Below, piece after piece: positions 24,422 to 31,772 of a DNA stretch of 35,918 nucleotides. Within the stretch, counting starts at the first letter, position 1, and each line of letters starts with the position of its first letter. Source of the DNA: Lachnospiraceae bacterium (GTDB lineage Bacteria; Bacillota; Clostridia; Lachnospirales; Lachnospiraceae); NCBI GenBank assembly GCA_022769625.1, contig JALEJP010000028.1, positions 1 to 35,918 of the forward strand, read 5' to 3'. The notes under the pieces are model-generated. The model was not told the DNA's origin. It did no database searches and saw only the letters and a list, made by a program, of their open reading frames with translations. Made by a program: the position numbers and the translations under genes.

Positions 24422-24600
24422 ATCAATGCGTGTACCCACCTTTGCTCCCTCATTTTCAACAGAAAAAGGTGGACAGCATAACTGTCCACCTGGTATCATC
24501 ACATATAACAGACTCTCGCCTGTTTCATAAACCATATAAACCAATAGTCACCTCTGTGCTATGGTGAGAGTGGACACTCTGCTTTGTTTTTCTATAACCT
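24422..24600 (-). promoter_or_regulatory. infC leader with L20-type transcription attenuator
   Basis: A perfect 9-bp terminator stem (GGTGGACAG/CTGTCCACC, 24482-24490 with 24468-24476) with a T-run on the minus strand precedes infC. Upstream in the RNA, TGTCCAC (24570-24576) is identical to part of the terminator's 3' arm and can pair with its 5' arm, forming an antiterminator. This is the logic of the Bacillus L20 leader. The full consensus of that RNA family was not checked. Confidence 0.7.
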
Positions 24601-24605
24601 TGATT

Positions 24606-24634
24606 AGGTTATCACAAACACTGCCAGATGTCAA
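24606..24634 (-). promoter_or_regulatory. Promoter of infC-rpmI-rplT
   Basis: Consensus -35 TTGACA (minus strand of 24629-24634), 17-bp spacer and -10 TAACCT (minus strand of 24606-24611). Confidence 0.75.
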
Positions 24635-24673
24635 CTCTTTTTTTCTTCCAGACGTATTATTTTGACCGCTGAT

Positions 24674-24988
24674 TTATCTGCACTTAAAGGTTCCGCACTC
24701 TGTCTGTTCACATTCACAGGCACCGGCGCCGACGATTCCGATCTGTTCTGCCGCACACTTGTAATCTTCGTTGTGTACGCAATGACAGGCTTCGCATTTT
24801 ACATCAATTTTCTGTGATGCAGTTCCCATAGCATTTTTGCCGCCCTGGCTGGTTCGCTCCACAAAGTCCGTACAGCAGGTATCCTGTACTCTTCTGGCCT
24901 CCTCTCCTCCAACCTTGATATCACCTTTGCTGCAGTACATACCATCGTTATACACACATTTCTGCGCGGAACATACTAACATTGTCAT
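24674..24988 (-). CDS. Two-domain DUF1540 cysteine-rich protein
   Basis: The 104-residue protein carries two DUF1540 units. The first reads VCSAQKCVYNDGMYCSKGDIKV...TCCTDF; the second reads DVKCEACHCVHNEDYKCAAEQIGI...TECGTFKC. Each has four to five cysteines in the conserved spacing, which suggests a small metal-binding fold. The family is common in Clostridia and often linked to sporulation or spore coats, but its function is unknown. The ATG at 24986-24988 has AGGAGG 7 nt upstream. No convincing promoter was found, and a 12-bp hairpin (25026-25057) lies between it and the upstream ABC operon. Confidence 0.9.
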   Translation of the reverse strand: MTMLVCSAQKCVYNDGMYCSKGDIKVGGEEARRVQDTCCTDFVERTSQGGKNAMGTASQKIDVKCEACHCVHNEDYKCAAEQIGIVGAGACECEQTECGTFKCR

Positions 24989-25025
24989 GGCACTACCTCC
25001 TTCTGTTGATAGAAAAATCACTTTC

Positions 25026-25057
25026 AAACAGAAAGCGCCACAAGCCGCTTTCTGTTT
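25026..25057 (-). terminator. Hairpin after the GntR/ABC operon
   Basis: A perfect 12-bp stem (AAACAGAAAGCG with CGCTTTCTGTTT) at 25026-25037 and 25046-25057. The T-tract on the minus strand is weak, so termination may be partial and allow read-through into the DUF1540 gene. Confidence 0.55.
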
Positions 25058-25098
25058 TCTCTGATAGTGTCCTCACTTTCACCTGGTTTTATGCATTT

Positions 25099-26919
25099 TT
25101 AATTTTTCAATCCATATTTTTTCAGGAGTTTTCCGGTTTTTACAAATTCTTTTCCAAACGGGTAACCGGATTCCTTGCGAAACATGCCATCTTTGTTATA
25201 GAAAATCATATAAAAATCCGTTACATCATTCCATATACTATCTTCTGTCTCCGCCTCACTTTCTTGCTGTAAAACGTTTTCTTCCCCTCGCAGTGTTTTC
25301 ACACTCATTTCTCCCAGCTCTGTGCGGTAACATTCATATACTTCCCTTGCCTGTTCCCCTTCCAGTACGATTGTATCACTGTTCCAGCTTCCAATTTCGA
25401 TCCTCTGCAGGTTCTCCGCTTCATTTTCTTCGGTATCTGCCAGGATTGGATAACACATTTCCCGATACCAGTCTTCCTGATAAAGCATATCTTCCACTTT
25501 CTCATAGCTCTCAACCGTCACCCAGTAACATCTGTACACTTCTTTCCCGTTTGTCAGGACATATTTTACATAAATCATAGTACAATTGTCCTGATATTTA
25601 TCTTCTGACTGAATGCCTTCTCTGACCAGCTCATAGATGCTGCCGAAATCTTCCGTTTCTGTATCACGCATCCTTTTCAGATTGTTCCGGTACTCATTTT
25701 CATAGGAACCATTGTCATATGCTTCTTTCATCCGAACCTGATATACGCTGCTCCCAAAATTTCCCGAACTGCAGACAGCCATCGCCTCGATCTGTTCTTG
25801 ATCGGGAAGCCAGGAATTAAAACCAACCCAGTCATAACTGACGCATCCGATCAGAAGAAGTCCGGTAACCGCTGTAATGCCAAGTCCCAGTCTGTGACGG
25901 AGCACCATTTTGATATCTTTATGATACACAAATTCCATAAAAGCGCTGAACACCACAACGCCAAACAGGAAACCTCCAAACATCCAATACCGTTTTTCCG
26001 TCCCTGTCAACCCATATGCCGCAAGCCCGGCCAGAAGAGATGCCGGAAGAACAAGAAGAAACTTGAGAATCTGCTCTACCTTCGGAAAAGCCAGCGCAAG
26101 ACCTGCATGCTCCGTCTTTCGATGTTCACACATCCAGATATCTGCCGCAAAAAACACTGCAATTCCGGCCACTGTCAACAATGTCGGTATCAGGTATGGA
26201 GTTCCCTGACTGATGCCGTTTTCCAGGCACATCAGAATCCCCACCGGTGTGGTATAGCTGGTATACAGATTCACCGGATCTACCATGGTATAAAATCCAA
26301 TATTCAGATAAGAATTTACGATGACGGAAAGCATCGGCCCGTACACAGCAAGCACAATCATCCCGAATGCCGCAAGCACCGTGTTCCCTGTAAAGAGCAT
26401 GGCAAATATGCACATATGATATAAAAAGATAAAATCAACAATTCGAAGGAAAACTCCTTTTATCATCTCATAAACAACCGTGGCAGTAAGCAGCCCTTTT
26501 GCGAGTACGATCAAAGCACACAGAATCTGGCACACCGCAAAAACTGCCAGAAACATCAGTGCTCCGGTCAGATAACCACTAAAAAACAGTTTTTTTCTGC
26601 GCACCGGAATGCTGTGATACAAATCCAGTTTTTCTCTGGAATGCAGATAGGAAAACTCACCTGCAGCAAGGATCGCTGCCGTTGAAATAATCAGCGCAAA
26701 ATGCACATAGCTTCCGGCGCCCAAAAAATCGGTCACCCATCTTTGCAGTTCCTCCACACTGTAGACCACACCGGTCCCTGTATTCATCATATTGTCAAGA
26801 GAGATCATCATCGCCACCGGATAGGCCAGAAAAAACACCACAGCCAGCAAAGCCGCTATCCAGCTTCTGCGCTTAAAATCCTCCTGCATCAATTTAAGAA
26901 ATGAAATTCTTGATGTCAT
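25099..26919 (-). CDS. ABC-2-type transporter permease (DUF6449-like)
   Basis: This is the membrane partner of the ATPase at 26894-27796. The 606-residue product has one helix near the N-terminus (WIAALLAVVFFLAYPVAMMI), then five to seven more in the first 370 residues, and a soluble C-terminal part of about 220 residues (from about 385) that is probably extracytoplasmic. The start is ATG at 26917-26919 with GGAGG 9 nt upstream, inside the end of the ATPase gene (26-bp overlap). This GntR-ATPase-permease arrangement resembles the Ytr-type transporters of Gram-positive bacteria that respond to cell-wall stress or peptide antibiotics. The substrate is unknown. Confidence 0.85.
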   Translation of the reverse strand: MTSRISFLKLMQEDFKRRSWIAALLAVVFFLAYPVAMMISLDNMMNTGTGVVYSVEELQRWVTDFLGAGSYVHFALIISTAAILAAGEFSYLHSREKLDLYHSIPVRRKKLFFSGYLTGALMFLAVFAVCQILCALIVLAKGLLTATVVYEMIKGVFLRIVDFIFLYHMCIFAMLFTGNTVLAAFGMIVLAVYGPMLSVIVNSYLNIGFYTMVDPVNLYTSYTTPVGILMCLENGISQGTPYLIPTLLTVAGIAVFFAADIWMCEHRKTEHAGLALAFPKVEQILKFLLVLPASLLAGLAAYGLTGTEKRYWMFGGFLFGVVVFSAFMEFVYHKDIKMVLRHRLGLGITAVTGLLLIGCVSYDWVGFNSWLPDQEQIEAMAVCSSGNFGSSVYQVRMKEAYDNGSYENEYRNNLKRMRDTETEDFGSIYELVREGIQSEDKYQDNCTMIYVKYVLTNGKEVYRCYWVTVESYEKVEDMLYQEDWYREMCYPILADTEENEAENLQRIEIGSWNSDTIVLEGEQAREVYECYRTELGEMSVKTLRGEENVLQQESEAETEDSIWNDVTDFYMIFYNKDGMFRKESGYPFGKEFVKTGKLLKKYGLKN

Positions 26920-27796
26920 ATCCTGCCACCTCCGTCTCACTGATAAATATTTCCTCCAAGGTCAGCGGAAGTATTTCCGCCAGTAATGGTTTTTTCTCCT
27001 GAATCTCCATCATAATTTCCTGTTTCGTCCCCCGCGCAATAATGTTCAGAACCGACCCTCTTTTTTCCTGCCTCAAAACTTCAAGTTTTCCAAGGATCTC
27101 TTCTTCATCTTCCACATTTTTAAATACACACTGTACCTTATGAATATGATATTTCATATCCTCCAGATCACGTGACAGTAGAATTCCTCCTTTATGCAGA
27201 AGCCCAACGTGGTCACAGATATCTTCCAGTTCCCGCAGATTATGGGAAGCAATGATCGGTGTAAACTCACGGTTCATAATCTCCGAGGCAAAAATACTCT
27301 TTACCGCCTGACGGACAACCGGATCCAGTCCATCAAAGCTCTCATCACAGAACAGATATTTCGTTCCACTGCAGATGCCAAGCAGAATTGAGACCTGACG
27401 TTTCATACCTTTTGAAAAAGTGGCAAGTTTCCGGTTAAACTCCAGTCCAAATCCTGCTGTCATCTCGCGAAAACGCGCCATATCAAAATCCGGATAAATT
27501 ACCTTGTAATACTCCGCCATTGTTTTGGCTGTAGCATTCTGAAAATAGTATGCAGTGTCTGGTAAAAAGAATATTTTTGATTTGGCGGAGGGATTCTCAT
27601 AAACATCCTCTCCATCCACCAGAACCATTCCCGCATCCGCTTTCAGTACCCCGCTCATCACGCGCAGCAGTGTACTCTTTCCCGCTCCGTTTGTACCAAT
27701 GAGTCCAAAAATACTTCCCTCCTGTATCGTTGCCACAATATGATCCAACGCCTTTTGATCTCCAAACGATTTATTAACCCCTGTTATTTCTATCAT
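26894..27796 (-). CDS. ABC transporter ATPase
   Basis: The 300-residue nucleotide-binding protein has Walker A GTNGAGKST (34-42), a divergent signature FSKGMKRQ (127-134, the usual LSGGQ is altered but typical of the YtrB-like group), Walker B LFCDESFDGLD with Asp151-Glu152 and the H-loop ASHNLRELE. An extra C-terminal domain of about 90 residues follows. It overlaps the GntR regulator gene by 23 bp and the permease by 26 bp, so all three are tightly coupled. Confidence 0.93.
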   Translation of the reverse strand: MIEITGVNKSFGDQKALDHIVATIQEGSIFGLIGTNGAGKSTLLRVMSGVLKADAGMVLVDGEDVYENPSAKSKIFFLPDTAYYFQNATAKTMAEYYKVIYPDFDMARFREMTAGFGLEFNRKLATFSKGMKRQVSILLGICSGTKYLFCDESFDGLDPVVRQAVKSIFASEIMNREFTPIIASHNLRELEDICDHVGLLHKGGILLSRDLEDMKYHIHKVQCVFKNVEDEEEILGKLEVLRQEKRGSVLNIIARGTKQEIMMEIQEKKPLLAEILPLTLEEIFISETEVAGYDIKNFIS

Positions 27797-28163
27797 ACCG
27801 GTCCTCCTTATAACATTTCTCTATCTTTTCCGCAAATGCTTCCTTGCTGATTCCCAGCTCCTTCCCATACTGTACATTCTCCTCAAACTGCCGAAAACAA
27901 CTGTCACGCATGCGTGCCAGCACCTGTTCCTGGTTTGCGACAAAATTCCCCTTTCCTTTTACCGGATAAATGTCTCCTCGCTGTTCCAGAATCCCATAGG
28001 CTTTCTGAATTGTATTCGGATTAATGGATAGCTCCACAGCAAGTGCGCGTATGGACGGAAGCTGACTTCCGGGCGCAAGTGCTCCTGCTGCAATCAGGTT
28101 TTCCACCTTCTCCACGATCTGTTCATAAATCGGCTGCCGGCTTTGGCTGTCAATTACTATCAT
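27774..28163 (-). CDS. GntR family transcriptional regulator, YtrA type
   Basis: The roughly 129-residue DNA-binding protein has an N-terminal winged helix: PIYEQIVEKVENLIAAG, GSQLPSIRALAVELSINPNT and GILEQRGDIYPVKGKGNFV. The short C-terminal part is that of YtrA-type regulators with no ligand domain. Members repress their own ABC transporter operon until cell-wall-active compounds appear. The ATG at 28161-28163 has GGTGG 7 nt upstream. An operator-like repeat overlaps the promoter (28197-28213). Confidence 0.92.
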   Translation of the reverse strand: MIVIDSQSRQPIYEQIVEKVENLIAAGALAPGSQLPSIRALAVELSINPNTIQKAYGILEQRGDIYPVKGKGNFVANQEQVLARMRDSCFRQFEENVQYGKELGISKEAFAEKIEKCYKEDRYDRNNRG

Positions 28164-28196
28164 CAAATCACCACCGTTTCTTTTCTATCGCCCTGT

Positions 28197-28213
28197 CTGT
28201 ACTATACTGTACT
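28197..28213 (-). promoter_or_regulatory. Operator-like direct repeat over the -10 of the GntR/ABC operon
   Basis: CTGTACT occurs at 28197-28203 and 28207-28213, starts 10 bp apart; each contains the palindrome GTAC. The minus-strand -10 TATAGT (28201-28206) lies within it, while no good -35 is seen. The placement suits autorepression by the GntR protein. Confidence 0.55.
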
Positions 28214-28243
28214 ACTACGATTAATACGCTTAAAGTATAATAG

Positions 28244-28269
28244 AAGTCCCCTGCCTGCGCAAGGGACTT
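28244..28269 (-). terminator. Probable terminator of the UPF0340-M20 peptidase pair
   Basis: A 7-bp stem (AAGTCCC with GGGACTT) pairs 28244-28250 with 28263-28269; the following minus-strand sequence is T-rich but interrupted. It lies between the peptidase stop and the GntR promoter. Confidence 0.5.
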
Positions 28270-28326
28270 ATGACAAATTTAAGGATATTAAGTTTTCACT
28301 CCAGAATCATTGCTCATTCCATACTT

Positions 28327-29436
28327 TTATTCTGTCATCTGCAGAATCTCACTCACGATCTCTGCTGTCTTCTCCAGTTCATCCACACTCGTATATTCCT
28401 GGCAGGAATGTACCTGGTGCATCGCAGATGCCATCACAATGCCGGTAATCCCATGTTCCGAAAGCTTATTCTGATCACTTCCGCCAAAGGTAGAACGAAA
28501 TACCGGTTCAACCCCGGTTTTCAGACAGGCTTCGCGAAACTCCCTGACCGATCTGGCATCCTTTGCTGTCCGGTAAGCACAATAACAGATATCCTCTGCA
28601 AACACCACGCTTCCGCCCAGGACAGAAGCTTCCTTCTCAAAAATTTCTTTTATCTTTGACAGCTGGGCAAGTGCCTTTTCATGGGAAAAACTGCGCAGCT
28701 CACCCAAAACGGTACAGGTTTCCGGCACAATATTGCTGGCAAGCCCTCCCTGTATCCGACCAATATTTACCGTGGTATCCTCTCCCACCCTTCCCATTGG
28801 CATTCTTGCAACAGCATTGGATGCAATGAGAATTGCATGCACACCATCCTGGGGTGCAAACCCGGCATGGGAAGCCCTTCCGTGAATCGTCACCGTAAAG
28901 GCAATCTGACTTGGCGCCTGAATGGCCGCCGTACCAATCTCTCCACTCATGTCCAGCACAATGGAATCTTTGGCACGAATCTTCGAAAAATCAAACACCT
29001 TCGCACCCTTTACATGTTTTTCTTCCCCAATGGAAAATAAAATCTCCAGTTCCCTTGTGGGAAGCGTCTCTTCCTTTAAATGCTGCAATGCTTCCAGGAC
29101 GGCAGCGGCACCCGACATATCGTCCGCACCCAGCACCGTAGTTCCGTCACTGGTAATCCGCCCATCCGGATGGACTATCGCCCTTTTTCCGCCAGAAGGC
29201 TCCACCGTATCCATATGCATGGACAAAAGCAGCGGATTCCCTTTTCCCTTCCGGTGTGCATAGAGATTTCCGCAATTTCCTCCATAACAGTCTCCTGCCC
29301 GATCCTCTTCCACTGTAAAACCCAGGCTTTCCAGCTTTTTCCTCAGATAATCCCCCATCTGTCTCTCGCCATAAGATGGCGCATCGATCGACACCAGCCG
29401 GCAGAATTGTTCTGTCAGTCGCTCTCTTCTTATCAT
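28327..29436 (-). CDS. M20-family metallopeptidase (PepT-like)
   Basis: The 369-residue protein is a dinuclear zinc peptidase, probably a cytoplasmic di- or tripeptidase. Metal and catalytic residues are visible: SMHMDTV (His74, Asp76), GADDMSG (Asp105), GEEKH (Glu138-Glu139) and a distal His in SAMHQVHSC. The dimerisation domain begins near FTVTIHGRASHAGFAP. The start ATG overlaps the UPF0340 stop by 4 bp (ATGA), with GAGG about 9 nt upstream, so the two genes are coupled. Confidence 0.9.
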   Translation of the reverse strand: MIRRERLTEQFCRLVSIDAPSYGERQMGDYLRKKLESLGFTVEEDRAGDCYGGNCGNLYAHRKGKGNPLLLSMHMDTVEPSGGKRAIVHPDGRITSDGTTVLGADDMSGAAAVLEALQHLKEETLPTRELEILFSIGEEKHVKGAKVFDFSKIRAKDSIVLDMSGEIGTAAIQAPSQIAFTVTIHGRASHAGFAPQDGVHAILIASNAVARMPMGRVGEDTTVNIGRIQGGLASNIVPETCTVLGELRSFSHEKALAQLSKIKEIFEKEASVLGGSVVFAEDICYCAYRTAKDARSVREFREACLKTGVEPVFRSTFGGSDQNKLSEHGITGIVMASAMHQVHSCQEYTSVDELEKTAEIVSEILQMTE

Positions 29437-29984
29437 AACAGCGCCTCATTATAATATGCACGCGCACCGCCCACAAATTTGCATCTGGTCCTGGCACAGA
29501 CCACACGGGCTGCACCGATAGTCTTCTGTTCAATGCGAACCGGAACTGCTACGCGTTTCAGATGCATGCCGATCAACGTATCTCCAATATCCATGCCTGC
29601 TTTTGCCGCTACTGCTTCCACAGCAGCCGGGTGTTCAAATCCTGCCCAGGCAGCCGTTGCAAAGGAACCACCCGCCTTTGGCATCGGAATTACATTGACC
29701 TCTTCCAGTCTGTATTTTTCCAGTGCTTCCCGCTCCACGATCAATGCCCGGTTCAAATGCTCACAGCACTGTGCTGCCAGATAAATATGGTTCTCCCGCA
29801 AAACACGGTATATCCCCTCAAAAACAGCCTTTCCTGTCTCTTCACTGGAAAAGGTACCGATTTTGTGGGCTCCGATCTCACTTGTGGAGCACCCCACAAC
29901 CACCAGATCTCCTGCATGCAGTCCGGCAGCCAAAAGCAGCTGACGTGTAGCATTTTCCGCCTCTTTTTTTATCTGTTCCAACAT
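29433..29984 (-). CDS. UPF0340/TIGR01440 family protein (YwlG-like, DUF436)
   Basis: The 183-residue protein of unknown biochemical function matches the YwlG family: LEQIKKEAENATRQLL, VVGCSTSEIGAHKIGT, CEHLNRALIVE, MPKAGGSFATAAW and the near-terminal DIGDTLIGMHLKRVAVPVR. The ATG at 29982-29984 has AGGAG 8 nt upstream. It is translationally coupled to the M20 peptidase, but no link in function is known. Confidence 0.9.
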   Translation of the reverse strand: MLEQIKKEAENATRQLLLAAGLHAGDLVVVGCSTSEIGAHKIGTFSSEETGKAVFEGIYRVLRENHIYLAAQCCEHLNRALIVEREALEKYRLEEVNVIPMPKAGGSFATAAWAGFEHPAAVEAVAAKAGMDIGDTLIGMHLKRVAVPVRIEQKTIGAARVVCARTRCKFVGGARAYYNEALL

Positions 29985-30022
29985 CAAAATCACTCCTATC
30001 TGTATATTCTACTCAAAATCCT

Positions 30023-30763
30023 CTATGCAATATTACCGGTAAATTTTTCTTTCACCAGCGCAAATGCTTCACGCACCATATAGTGTATCTGAAACCGCCA
30101 GTCTGATTTTGCGGCAATACCGCAGACATCCTGATACCCCTGTCTCTTTGCCAGCTCTTTTGCCCGATAAACATGAAAATTGTTGCTCACAATTCCCGTC
30201 CTTTTCTCCCGGCAGTTTGAAACCTCTGCGCAGAACTTCAAATTTTCCACGGTACTGGTGGAGCGATCCTCCAAAACCATCTTTTCCTCTGGTATTCCCT
30301 TTTCCAGAAGCACACGATGCATACATTCCGCCTCCGAAATGTTTTCCCCGTCACCCTTGCCTCCCGAAAGCAGAATCGTCGGCTCTCCACATTCCTTCCA
30401 TACCTTTGTCGCTTCTTCCAGCCTGAGCGTCAGCGCCCGGCTCGGCTGATCACCATGCACCTGTGCGCCCAGCACGATCATATAATCCAGTTTTCCCTGG
30501 GGCTTCTCTCCCATTCCGCTGATGATCCGGCACTCTGCAAAGAAAAACACCAGAAATGCGACCCCAATCACCAAAATCAGGATCCCTTTCAGTCCTTTTC
30601 CTATCATCAGAGAATGCGCTGCCATATATTTCCGTGCCAGCATGGCGCCGCCAAGAAAAAGTCCGGCAATCAGCCAGATCCAGGAAAAATCCATGCCAAC
30701 TGCGATCAGCAAGGCAAAATAGGCCAGGCAGACTACACTCAGTATCCCCATCAGTACATTCAT
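30023..30763 (-). CDS. DUF218/YdcF-like membrane protein
   Basis: The 246-residue protein has two N-terminal helices in MNVLMGILSVVCLAYFALLI and WIWLIAGLFLGGAML, a third (GILILVIGVAFLVFFF), and then a DUF218 domain: YMIVLGAQVHG, SRALTLRLEEA, ILLSGGKGDGENISEAECM, STSTVENLKF and SNNFHVYRA. Related SanA/YdcF/ElyC proteins affect envelope precursor metabolism. The ATG at 30761-30763 has GGAGG 5 nt upstream; the longer reading frame enters the SEC-C gene terminator and is not used. Confidence 0.9.
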   Translation of the reverse strand: MNVLMGILSVVCLAYFALLIAVGMDFSWIWLIAGLFLGGAMLARKYMAAHSLMIGKGLKGILILVIGVAFLVFFFAECRIISGMGEKPQGKLDYMIVLGAQVHGDQPSRALTLRLEEATKVWKECGEPTILLSGGKGDGENISEAECMHRVLLEKGIPEEKMVLEDRSTSTVENLKFCAEVSNCREKRTGIVSNNFHVYRAKELAKRQGYQDVCGIAAKSDWRFQIHYMVREAFALVKEKFTGNIA

Positions 30764-30787
30764 ATTCTCCTCCGTTCCGGAAAGAAA

Positions 30788-30820
30788 AAAGCCGCGGCAA
30801 TCCTTGTCGATTGCGCAGCT
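30788..30820 (-). terminator. Terminator of the SEC-C gene
   Basis: An imperfect stem (AAGC...GCAATC with GATTGC...GCTT) is followed on the minus strand by six T. It ends 25 bp before the next start codon, so the DUF218 gene must use read-through or a promoter overlapping this hairpin. Confidence 0.75.
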
Positions 30821-30830
30821 TATCCCAATC

Positions 30831-31337
30831 CTATGCGTTCTTTCCGCAGCAGAATTTGTATTTTTTTCCACTTCCGCATGGGCATGGGTCATTTCTTCCC
30901 ACTTTTTTGCCTTTCACGACGGTATTTGCCTTTTTCGCTTCGCGGTACAGTGTCTTTTTCTTCTCTTCATCAAAAATAGCATCCCACATCGGCAGCCCGT
31001 ACAGCCAGTCAGCTTTTGCGTCCACCATGTTCTTGTAAAGCTTTTCCTTATCAAAAATAAGATTTACTTCCGTATTTTCATCCATCTCTTCCAGAGGATT
31101 CGGGACAATCAGGCTCTCATCAATACCATCCAGGAAACCAACCATTGTCATAACCGGAATCTCATACTTCTCCGCCAGCTCTTTGACCGTGCCTTTTACC
31201 TTTACATCCGGCTCCGAAAGCAGCTTTTCGTAGATTCCCTTCTCAACCATAAAATAATCTGTCCAGAACTTCTGAAGTACTTTTTTATCTGTCTTCTGCG
31301 AATACGCAGTGTCTCTCCAATCCTGTAATAAACCCAT
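30831..31337 (-). CDS. SEC-C motif zinc-binding protein
   Basis: The 168-residue protein ends in the SEC-C motif [19 protein letters not shown], the zinc-binding element also at the C-terminus of SecA. The preceding part has no obvious family but is acidic and probably helical. The ATG at 31337 has AAGGA about 10 nt upstream. It has its own promoter (31446-31474) and a leader of about 100 nt. Function unknown. Confidence 0.87.
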   Translation of the reverse strand: MGLLQDWRDTAYSQKTDKKVLQKFWTDYFMVEKGIYEKLLSEPDVKVKGTVKELAEKYEIPVMTMVGFLDGIDESLIVPNPLEEMDENTEVNLIFDKEKLYKNMVDAKADWLYGLPMWDAIFDEEKKKTLYREAKKANTVVKGKKVGRNDPCPCGSGKKYKFCCGKNA

Positions 31338-31445
31338 ATCTCTACCATCCTTTATCTTAGTAAATTATCGATCACTCATGCTCTCGACTCAGCGTACGAT
31401 ACACGCTCATTCTTCCTGCAGGCATACAAAAACCCACTGCCTAGA

Positions 31446-31474
31446 ATTATATAACACTTCCGTAAGTTTGTAAA
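31446..31474 (-). promoter_or_regulatory. Promoter of the SEC-C gene
   Basis: -35 TTTACA (minus strand of 31469-31474), 17-bp spacer and consensus -10 TATAAT (minus strand of 31446-31451). Confidence 0.85.
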
Positions 31475-31570
31475 GCAACAGAAACTTTTTTTATATTTCC
31501 TGTATAATATCCCAAAAACCGTCCATATTACTAACATACAAAAGAGAAATATAATACTTATCCTCCCCTT

Positions 31571-31614
31571 AAAACCCCCGCAGATTTGCAAAGGCGCACG
31601 TCTGCAGGGGTTTT
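31571..31614 (+). terminator. Orphan strong hairpin with a plus-strand T-run
   Basis: The stem AAAACCCC-GCAGA pairs with TCTGC-GGGGTTTT around a 16-nt loop, with one mismatch, and is followed on the plus strand by TTTTCTTTTTT. No plus-strand gene lies upstream. It may end an unannotated small RNA, or act as a back-up minus-strand terminator. Confidence 0.6.
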
Positions 31615-31653
31615 CTTTTTTCATGCGCTTTTCTCCAGGTATGCCTGCATAAC

Positions 31654-31686
31654 CTGCCGCTGAAAGCTTTCTCCGGAGGCTTGCCG
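31654..31686. repeat. Terminator-associated repeat, copy B
   Basis: The 24-bp core at 31654-31677 matches copy A (19964-19987) in 21 of 24 positions, the last 16 identical (GAAAGCTTTCTCCGGA). On the minus strand it begins at the T-run of the pckA terminator. Confidence 0.6.
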
Positions 31687-31710
31687 CAAAAAGGGCGACA
31701 CCTTACGGCA
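31687..31710 (-). terminator. Intrinsic terminator of pckA
   Basis: GGGCGA at one arm pairs with TCGCCC at the other, with added inner pairing, followed on the minus strand by five T. It lies about 60 bp after the pckA stop. Confidence 0.8.
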
Positions 31711-31772
31711 TCGCCCCTGTATGATTCATATCGGCAATAAATTTGCTCTGTACAAATCCTTTTAAAAGCTGA

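Larger units (their letters stand above)
31338..31772. other. Intergenic region between pckA and the SEC-C gene
   Basis: This 435-bp stretch has no convincing gene. It holds the SEC-C promoter (31446-31474), a hairpin with a plus-strand T-run (31571-31614), repeat copy B (31654-31686) and the pckA terminator (31687-31710). A minus-strand open frame at 31376-31624 begins inside the hairpin and is rejected. Confidence 0.7.

Noticed and set aside
31376-31624. 82-residue minus-strand open frame
   Set aside because: It starts inside a hairpin and covers a promoter; composition is that of intergenic DNA.
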